Of a DNA stretch of 5,718 nt, positions 1 to 4,375 are shown one piece after another. The stretch is from Sphingomonadales bacterium. GTDB lineage: Bacteria > Pseudomonadota > Alphaproteobacteria > Sphingomonadales > Sphingomonadaceae. The notes under the pieces are model-generated. The model made no database searches. It was given only the letters and a program-made list of their open reading frames with translations, and was not told the origin of the DNA. The translations under genes and the position numbers were made by a program. Position 1 is the first letter of the stretch. Every line of letters begins with the position of its first letter. The stretch covers positions 1-5,718 of the forward strand of contig JAFKLV010000140.1 of the NCBI GenBank assembly GCA_017304125.1, read 5' to 3'.

Positions 1-443
1 AAGCTCATCCGCGCGCTGTCGCTGGCGAGGCGGATGTCCATCGGCAGGGTCATCGTCGAACCGACCCCGACCGCGGGGCCGTTGATCGCCGCGATCACCG
101 GCTTGAGGCATTCGAAGATGCGCAGCGTCAGCCGCCCGCCGCCGTCGCGCGCGCTTTCGCTCGAATAGCGCAATTCGCCATTCGGCCCGACCGGGGAATC
201 ATCGCCGCGATTTTCATAATCGAAGGTCTTGGCGCCACCCGACAGATCGGCCCCGGCGCAAAACGCCCGCCCCTCGCCGGTGACGATCACCGCGCGAACA
301 TCGTCGTCGGCATCGACGCGATCGAACGCGTCGATCATCTCGTGCATCATCTGCGCGGTGAAGGCGTTGAGCTTGTCGGGGCGGTTGAGCGTGATCGTCG
401 CGATCCCGTCGTTCACCGCATAACGGATCTGTTCGTAGTCCAA
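1..443 (-). CDS. Crotonase-superfamily protein (enoyl-CoA hydratase/isomerase-like), C-terminus cut off by window edge
   Basis: The visible 147 residues are the N-terminal half of a crotonase-fold acyl-CoA enzyme, a cytoplasmic family acting on CoA thioesters in fatty-acid or related catabolism. Diagnostic stretches are ITLNRPDKLNAF (residues 17-28), the first oxyanion-hole segment AFCAGADLSGG (60-70), and the second, NGPAVGVGSTMTLPMDIRLAS (121-141, split here as NGPAVGVGST plus MTLPMDIRLAS). The start is TTG: an in-frame stop lies at 485-483, no ATG or GTG lies between it and the TTG, and a strong AGGAG (455-451) sits 7 bases upstream. Aligned to rat crotonase, the position of catalytic Glu144 (GGGCEL) is Thr130, so hydratase activity by the classical two-glutamate mechanism is doubtful. 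The site of the second glutamate is beyond the edge. The family call is firm; substrate and reaction are unknown. The gene is separated from the upstream lipoprotein gene by hairpins and probably has its own promoter. Confidence 0.9.
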   Translation of the reverse strand, partial: MDYEQIRYAVNDGIATITLNRPDKLNAFTAQMMHEMIDAFDRVDADDDVRAVIVTGEGRAFCAGADLSGGAKTFDYENRGDDSPVGPNGELRYSSESARDGGGRLTLRIFECLKPVIAAINGPAVGVGSTMTLPMDIRLASDSARMS

Positions 444-450
444 CCTGCCT

Positions 451-455
451 CTCCT
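451..455 (-). promoter_or_regulatory. Ribosome binding site deciding a TTG start
   Basis: AGGAG on the minus strand ends 7 bases before the TTG at 443-441. Together with the in-frame stop at 485-483 and the absence of another upstream start codon, it fixes the crotonase start at TTG. The next in-frame ATG is at codon 32, inside the conserved first helix, and would destroy the fold. Confidence 0.8.
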
Positions 456-475
456 GCGGTCGTTGCCTCCCGCAC

Positions 476-504
476 CATAACATTATTTATGGCGCGCGAG
501 GCAA
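476..504 (-). promoter_or_regulatory. Possible sigma70-type promoter for the crotonase gene
   Basis: On the minus strand TTGCCT (504-499) is followed after 17 bases by GTTATG (481-476), inside the only AT-rich patch of this intergenic stretch. Transcription would start near 468 and leave a leader of about 25 bases that includes the ribosome binding site. The -10 match is weak, so this is a candidate only. It would fit a gene insulated by the hairpin at 506-534. Confidence 0.25.
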
Positions 505-505
505 G

Positions 506-534
506 AGGCTGGTCGCTTTCCGTGCGACCAGCCT
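506..534 (-). terminator. Hairpin terminator of the lipoprotein gene
   Basis: A perfect 11-bp inverted repeat (AGGCTGGTCGC / GCGACCAGCCT, 506-516 with 524-534) with a 7-base loop lies 39 bases after the lipoprotein stop codon. On the minus strand it is followed by CTTGCC, which is only a weak U-tract, so termination efficiency is uncertain. The stem is strong and its position between two genes fits a terminator. A plain mRNA-stabilising hairpin is the alternative. Confidence 0.6.
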
Positions 535-552
535 GCACGCGTTCTCACGGTG

Positions 553-567
553 CCGGGGATGCCCCGG
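553..567 (-). repeat. Small GC-only hairpin just after the lipoprotein stop
   Basis: CCGGGG (553-558) and CCCCGG (562-567) form a perfect 6-bp stem around a 3-base loop, starting 5 bases after the TAA at 575-573. There is no U-tract after it. With the 11-bp hairpin at 506-534 it forms a tandem pair in the 3' untranslated region. It may aid termination or block exonucleases; which of these cannot be told from sequence. Confidence 0.5.
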
Positions 568-572
568 TGTGA

Positions 573-2123
573 TTATCGAAGCGAATACGCCGTCACCTTC
601 ATTGGCGACGAAGTGCCCTGAATCGGGGTAACGATCAGTTTCGCGCTTGACGTGACCGCGAGCGTACCCGGAGTCTTTGCCGTCCACTTTGTCTGATGGG
701 TTCCATCAGTCGCGATCGCATAGACCGCCGCGTCGGTGCTCAGGAAAACCAGGGTGTCGGTCACCACGATATTGCCGATGAACTGTTCGCCAGCGGGGCG
801 CGGCCACGACCATTGGATCTTGCCTGTCTGTTCATCGATCGCATCGAATTGCGAGGTCTGGTTGCTCGCTGCATAGACCACGCCATTCGCGACTGCCGGA
901 ATCACGCTGTACCCATTGGCCGTCCGCCAGCGATAAGCACCTGCCGCAATGTCATAATCGACCAGAGGGAACGAGATCGCATAGGTTCCCATCCCATTAC
1001 CCGAATAAGCAATGACATGGTTGTCGGATCCCAGCATCGGGGTTCCGCCATAGGAATAACCGTTCCATTGCCAGAACGGATCGGTGATGCTTTTGACCCG
1101 CTCACCGGTAAGGCGGTCAAAAACATCGAGATTGCCGGAATAATAATAAACGTAACGGCTGTCGGCAGCGGGGGCCTCGCCGTCCCAGGTATGGCCAGCC
1201 GATCCGTTGCCAGTCCACAACTCGGCGTCACCGTTCAGGTCATAACCATAAACGACGTTTCCATAGTATCCAGCTGAAATATATATAGAATTTTCAAACG
1301 TCGTCGGCGGCGCGAAGACTGACCATTGCGACGCGAAATTGAAGTTCTTGGTAAATTGACCGGTATCGGCGTTGAGCACCACCAGCGGATTGTTGCCAGA
1401 CGATGTGAACATCGTGCTGAAGACGACACTCCCGCCGGAGAGCGCAGGCCCGCTGGCGTAAGAGAGGTTACCGAGACTGTAGCGCCAGCGCTCCGCGCCA
1501 CTGGCATCGTCGAGCGCCAGCGCAACCGTCGAACGATCCGACGAGGTCTGGGTTACGAACACCATTCCCCGGCCTGCCGCAGCCTCGCGAAATCCGGTAG
1601 CCGAGGCAGGCGAGACCTCCCACGCCTTCGCAAACTTCGACGGGTCGAACGCTGCATGGACAAAGCCGTCGTGCCGCGCGTTACGCTGACGCGCCGTCCA
1701 ATCGGCCAGTTTTACTTCCAGCGAATGGGTGAAACTCTGCGTCGATCCCGGGTAAACTGTCGCGCAATCGCTGTCCCGACACAATTGGAAACTCACTGTG
1801 TTGGCGTAAGTTTTGGCCGACAGACCGCTCAATGTCTTGAACTTGGCCGTATAACCGTTCCCCGAGCGCGTCATTTCGCCATCAAGTGCGAGGACGGTCT
1901 TGTCGTAGGTTAACTTAGGATAGATCGGATCGCTGGTGCTGCCGGTATAGCTCGCCTCCAGCACGAAGCTCGATGTCGAGTCTGCCTCGGGCACTGTCTG
2001 GCTGGTAACGGACGGCTTCAACGTCACGTTCAGTGTCGGAACAGGCGCGGGTTTTGACCCGCCCGAATCGTCACCACACGCGCCAAGCGCAACACAGCTA
2101 ATGAGATAAATGAACTTACGCAC
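573..2123 (-). CDS. Predicted lipoprotein with Ig-like domain and PQQ-like beta-propeller
   Basis: This is a 516-residue envelope protein of unknown function. From a GTG start at 2123-2121 it begins with a short lipoprotein signal: basic VRK, hydrophobic FIYLISCVA, then lipobox LGAC with the lipidated Cys at residue 16. Glycine at +2 argues for the outer membrane if E. coli sorting rules apply. A Gly/Ser/Pro-rich linker leads to an Ig-like beta domain (about 30-140) with a closely spaced pair, Cys115 and Cys120, that could form a disulfide. From about 142 to the end run seven PQQ-like blade motifs, for example ALDDASGAERWRY (203-215), LNADTGQF (250-257), FDRLTGERV (335-343) and IDEQTGKIQW (429-438). 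This resembles BamB-type propellers, but BamB lacks the Ig domain, so BamB is not claimed. No catalytic residues were recognised; scaffold or binding role is inference. A GTG at 2180 would add 19 residues but would bury the signal peptide. GC content is visibly lower than in the fumarase gene. Confidence 0.85.
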   Translation of the reverse strand: MRKFIYLISCVALGACGDDSGGSKPAPVPTLNVTLKPSVTSQTVPEADSTSSFVLEASYTGSTSDPIYPKLTYDKTVLALDGEMTRSGNGYTAKFKTLSGLSAKTYANTVSFQLCRDSDCATVYPGSTQSFTHSLEVKLADWTARQRNARHDGFVHAAFDPSKFAKAWEVSPASATGFREAAAGRGMVFVTQTSSDRSTVALALDDASGAERWRYSLGNLSYASGPALSGGSVVFSTMFTSSGNNPLVVLNADTGQFTKNFNFASQWSVFAPPTTFENSIYISAGYYGNVVYGYDLNGDAELWTGNGSAGHTWDGEAPAADSRYVYYYSGNLDVFDRLTGERVKSITDPFWQWNGYSYGGTPMLGSDNHVIAYSGNGMGTYAISFPLVDYDIAAGAYRWRTANGYSVIPAVANGVVYAASNQTSQFDAIDEQTGKIQWSWPRPAGEQFIGNIVVTDTLVFLSTDAAVYAIATDGTHQTKWTAKTPGTLAVTSSAKLIVTPIQGTSSPMKVTAYSLR

Positions 2124-2202
2124 GTGCCCCCCGGTTGTGCTATCGCAAGATACGTCTTCGACAGCAGCAAACTCACGCACGCGCAGCTATTGCCAGAGAA
2201 GC

Positions 2203-2255
2203 ACGTTATCACGCGCCTCTTCTTTCTCCCGAAGGAGGCCAGAGTGGAATAACGT
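2203..2255 (-). repeat. Nested inverted repeat in the lipoprotein gene leader
   Basis: ACGTTAT (2203-2209) and ATAACGT (2249-2255) are perfect 7-bp inverted copies. Inside them CAC/GTG (2244-2246 with 2210-2212) continues the stem after a 2-base bulge. GCCTC/GAGGC (2235-2239 with 2215-2219) adds 5 more pairs beyond an internal loop. Alternatively, on the minus strand CTCC-TTCG-GGAG (2226-2237) folds as a small hairpin with a UUCG-type tetraloop. It lies about 80-130 bases upstream of the GTG at 2123, so it could be a 5' leader structure or an operator with two half-sites. No known regulator site was recognised. Confidence 0.4.
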
Positions 2256-2358
2256 CACATATTATTCAAGCGCAAAGAAATACTATCGCATTCAAATCAG
2301 TACAAAGCAGCGCCACCTACGATCGATATTGCGCCGTATATAGAGCCTGGATGCTCCA

Positions 2359-2396
2359 GGACTTGGGGCAAGCATAATTCCAGCCGCCCCGAGTCC
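2359..2396 (-). terminator. Stem-loop after the fumarase gene, probable transcript end
   Basis: GGACTTGGGGC (2359-2369) pairs with GCCCCGAGTCC (2386-2396) over 11 positions with one imperfect pair, around a 16-base loop, starting 14 bases after the fumarase stop. The imperfect pair is a G-U wobble if read on the plus strand but a C-A mismatch on the minus strand, and the T-rich flank (CCCTTTGCGCTTTT) also lies on the plus-strand side. A smaller perfect hairpin, CCTGGA-TGC-TCCAGG (2346-2360), overlaps its distal arm by two bases and would partly compete. The position suits termination of the proS cluster, but there is no U-tract in that direction. Confidence 0.45.
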
Positions 2397-2410
2397 CTTT
2401 GCGCTTTTGA

Positions 2411-3934
2411 TCACGCCCCGACGAGCAGATGCTCCTTGGCGATCTTGTCCTTCCACACCAGCGGGGCGAGCTGGTGGACGTTATTGCCCTCGGCATCGAC
2501 CGCGACGGTGACGGGGAAGTCCTGCACCTCGAATTCGTAGATCGCTTCCATGCCCAGATCCTCGAACCCGACGACCTTGCTGCCCTTGATCGCGCGCGCG
2601 ACGAGATAGGCCGCGCCGCCCACCGCCATCATATAGGCGGACTTGTGATCGCGGATCGCCTCGGTCGCCGCCGGGCCGCGCTCGGCCTTGCCGACCATCG
2701 CGAGCAGGCCCTGTTCGAGCATCATGCGGGTGAATTTGTCCATCCGCGTCGCGGTGGTCGGGCCGGCCGGGCCGACCACTTCCTCGCCGACCGGATCGAC
2801 CGGGCCGACATAATAGATCACCCGGCCCTTGAACTCGACCGGCAGCGGCTCGCCCTTGTCGAGCATGTCCTTGATCCGCTTGTGCGCGGCATCGCGCCCG
2901 GTGAGCATCTTGCCATTAAGCAACAGCCGGTCGCCCTGCTTCCAGCTCTGCACCACTTCGGGGGTCAGCGTATCGAGATCGACGCGCTTGGCCGCCTTGT
3001 CCGGGGTCCAGTTGACATCGGGCCATTCGTCGAGCTTGGGCGCCTCGAGATAGGCCGGGCCACTGCCGTCGAGCGTGAAATGCGCGTGGCGGGTGGCAGC
3101 GCAATTGGGGATCATCGCCACCGGCTTGCCTGCGGCATGGCACGGTGCGTCCATGATCTTGACGTCGAGGATCGTGGCGAGCCCGCCCAGCCCCTGCGCG
3201 CCGATGCCGAGCGCATTGACCTTGTCGAAAATCTCGATGCGCAGCGCCTCGATATCGTTCTTCGGGCCGCGCGCTTTCAGCGTCGCCATGTCGATCTGTT
3301 CCATCAGCGACTTTTTGGCGAGCAGCACGCAATGTTCGGCGGTGCCGCCGATGCCGATGCCCAGCATCCCCGGCGGGCACCAGCCGGCGCCCATCTGCGG
3401 CAGCATCTCCAACACCCAGTCGACGATCGAGTCGCTGGGGTTCATCATCTTGAACTTGGACTTGTTCTCGCTCCCGCCGCCCTTGGCCGCGACATCGACA
3501 TGCACCTTGTCGCCCGGCACCAGCTCGACGTGCAGCACGCACGGCGTGTTGTCGCGGGTGTTGCGGCGGGTGAAGGCGGGGTCGGCGAGCACCGAGGCGC
3601 GCAGCTTGTTCTCCGGGTGGAGATAGGCGCGGCGCACGCCCTCATCGACCACGTCCTGCATGCTGCGCGTCGTATCGTCGAGCCGGCAGTCCATGCCCCA
3701 TTTGACGAAGACGTTGACGATCCCGGTATCCTGACAGATCGGGCGATGCCCCTCCGCGCACATCCGCGAATTGGTCAGGATCTGCGCGATCGCATCCTTC
3801 GCCGCCGGCGACCGCTCCGCCTCATACGCCACGCCCAGCGCGCGGATATAATCCATCGGGTGATAGTAACTGATGAATTGCAGCGCGTCGGCGACGCTGT
3901 CGATCAGGTCGGCGGCACGGATCGTCGTGGTCAT
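2411..3934 (-). CDS. fumA: Class I (iron-sulfur) fumarate hydratase
   Basis: This enzyme reversibly hydrates fumarate to L-malate in the TCA cycle, in the cytoplasm, using an oxygen-sensitive 4Fe-4S cluster. The product is 507 residues, close to one-piece enzymes such as E. coli FumA, with the N-terminal fumarase domain (about 10-290) and C-terminal domain (about 300-490) fused. All three expected cluster ligands are visible: Cys67 in PICQDTG, Cys186 in GWCPPGMLGIGIGG and Cys278 in PNCAATRHAHF. Other active-site counterparts present are Asp69, Arg347 (TGRDAAHKR), Thr393 and Arg397 in GPTTATRMD, and Lys416 (MVGKAERG), so the enzyme should be active. The ATG at 3934 is chosen because AAAGGA lies 10-15 bases upstream, overlapping the thioesterase stop, and because conserved sequence begins right after it; the 32 codons further upstream lie inside the thioesterase gene. 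It is the last gene of the cluster, 14 bases after its neighbour, suggesting translational coupling. Tartrate dehydratase is a related alternative, but that enzyme is split into two subunits. Confidence 0.95.
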   Translation of the reverse strand: MTTTIRAADLIDSVADALQFISYYHPMDYIRALGVAYEAERSPAAKDAIAQILTNSRMCAEGHRPICQDTGIVNVFVKWGMDCRLDDTTRSMQDVVDEGVRRAYLHPENKLRASVLADPAFTRRNTRDNTPCVLHVELVPGDKVHVDVAAKGGGSENKSKFKMMNPSDSIVDWVLEMLPQMGAGWCPPGMLGIGIGGTAEHCVLLAKKSLMEQIDMATLKARGPKNDIEALRIEIFDKVNALGIGAQGLGGLATILDVKIMDAPCHAAGKPVAMIPNCAATRHAHFTLDGSGPAYLEAPKLDEWPDVNWTPDKAAKRVDLDTLTPEVVQSWKQGDRLLLNGKMLTGRDAAHKRIKDMLDKGEPLPVEFKGRVIYYVGPVDPVGEEVVGPAGPTTATRMDKFTRMMLEQGLLAMVGKAERGPAATEAIRDHKSAYMMAVGGAAYLVARAIKGSKVVGFEDLGMEAIYEFEVQDFPVTVAVDAEGNNVHQLAPLVWKDKIAKEHLLVGA

Positions 3935-3941
3935 GGGGCAA

Positions 3942-3952
3942 TGGTCCTTTAC
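3942..3952 (-). promoter_or_regulatory. Fumarase ribosome binding site overlapping the thioesterase stop
   Basis: On the minus strand the sequence reads TAAAGGACC, where TAA is the thioesterase stop (3951-3949) and AAAGGA is the Shine-Dalgarno of the fumarase ATG at 3934. Ribosomes finishing the thioesterase would sit on the fumarase initiation region, which supports co-transcription and coupling. Confidence 0.65.
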
Positions 3953-4374
3953 TGGCGGTCGATCACCGCCGCGGTCATGCGGGAAAGGCAGACGAGCTTG
4001 CCGGCATCGTCCTCGATGCGGATCGTCCATACCTGCGTCGAGCGGCCGAGCATCTCGGCCTTGGCGGTGGCGTGGACATAGCCCGACATCGCCGGGCGCA
4101 GGTGATTGGCGTTGATCTCCAGCCCCACCGTCACCTTGCCCTCGGGCACCGCCCAGGAGCCGGCGACCGAGGCGACCGTCTCCGCCAGCACGACCGAGGC
4201 GCCGCCGTGGAGCCGCCCGAACGGCTGGTGGGTGCGCGCATCGACCGGCATGCGCGCGCGCATCCAGTCATCGCCGTAATCGGTGAATTCGATCCCGATC
4301 AGCCCCGGCAGCGCCTTGGCGCCGAGCGCGGTGAGCTGCGCGAGATCAACCGGCTGGGTCCAGATCGCCGCCAT
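3949..4374 (-). CDS. Hotdog-fold acyl-CoA thioesterase, YdiI/PaaI-like
   Basis: The 141-residue product is a complete single-domain hotdog thioesterase, expected to hydrolyse acyl- or aroyl-CoA thioesters in the cytoplasm as a homo-oligomer. The signature THQPFGRLHGGASVVLAET (48-66) carries Gln50, His56 and Glu65, followed by Ser69. These match in order and spacing the Gln48, His54, Glu63 and Ser67 active site known from E. coli YdiI (MenI). GLEINANHLRP (84-94) is the second family block. The ATG at 4374 lies 1 base after the proS TGA, and GGAAGGG inside the proS end, 9 bases upstream, serves as ribosome binding site. Sphingomonads generally make ubiquinone rather than menaquinone, so a MenI role is unlikely if the host is one. 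A housekeeping or salvage acyl-CoA thioesterase is the safer call; the true substrate cannot be read from sequence. Confidence 0.9.
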   Translation of the reverse strand: MAAIWTQPVDLAQLTALGAKALPGLIGIEFTDYGDDWMRARMPVDARTHQPFGRLHGGASVVLAETVASVAGSWAVPEGKVTVGLEINANHLRPAMSGYVHATAKAEMLGRSTQVWTIRIEDDAGKLVCLSRMTAAVIDRQ

Positions 4375-4375
4375 A

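Larger units (their letters stand above)
2124..2410. other. AT-richer intergenic region between fumarase and lipoprotein genes
   Basis: These 287 bases must hold the end of the fumarase transcript and the promoter of the lipoprotein gene, both on the minus strand. Composition drops sharply: 26 G+C in the 60 bases 2221-2280 against 40 in 3181-3240. One weak promoter candidate on the minus strand is TTGTAC followed 17 bases later by TATTTC, around 2273-2301; I would not rely on it. No tRNA-like cloverleaf, no supported small ORF and no insertion-sequence ends were seen. Short open frames on the plus strand here have no ribosome binding site and no recognisable product. Confidence 0.5.

Noticed and set aside
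214..483. 89-codon minus-strand frame beginning with ATG at 483
   Set aside because: It is out of frame with the crotonase, which has conserved motifs and an excellent ribosome binding site at its TTG; the translation is Arg/Asp-rich noise.
696..1277. 193-codon plus-strand frame inside the lipoprotein gene
   Set aside because: No family resemblance, no ribosome binding site, wholly antisense to blades that are clearly coding.
1326..1913. 195-codon plus-strand frame inside the lipoprotein gene
   Set aside because: Arg-rich translation without a domain or initiation signal; the opposite strand carries a clear signal peptide and propeller repeats.
2232..2253. Good AAGGAGG on the plus strand followed by GTG
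   Set aside because: The frame is GTG GAA TAA, two codons only; the G-rich run is better explained as one arm of the leader hairpin.
2244..2260. Possible CRP-like site (TGTGA plus 6 bases) on the minus strand
   Set aside because: The second half reads TCCAC instead of TCACA, matching only two of five positions.
2110..2377. Two overlapping plus-strand frames (77 and 80 codons) spanning the leader region
   Set aside because: No Shine-Dalgarno before either start, low-complexity polar translation, and they run across the lipoprotein start and the stem-loop.
2429..4081. 550-codon open frame on the plus strand antisense to fumarase
   Set aside because: It mirrors the fumarase and thioesterase genes, is overloaded with His, Arg and Asp, has no recognisable domain or ribosome binding site, and is the usual by-product of strong GC-rich codon bias.
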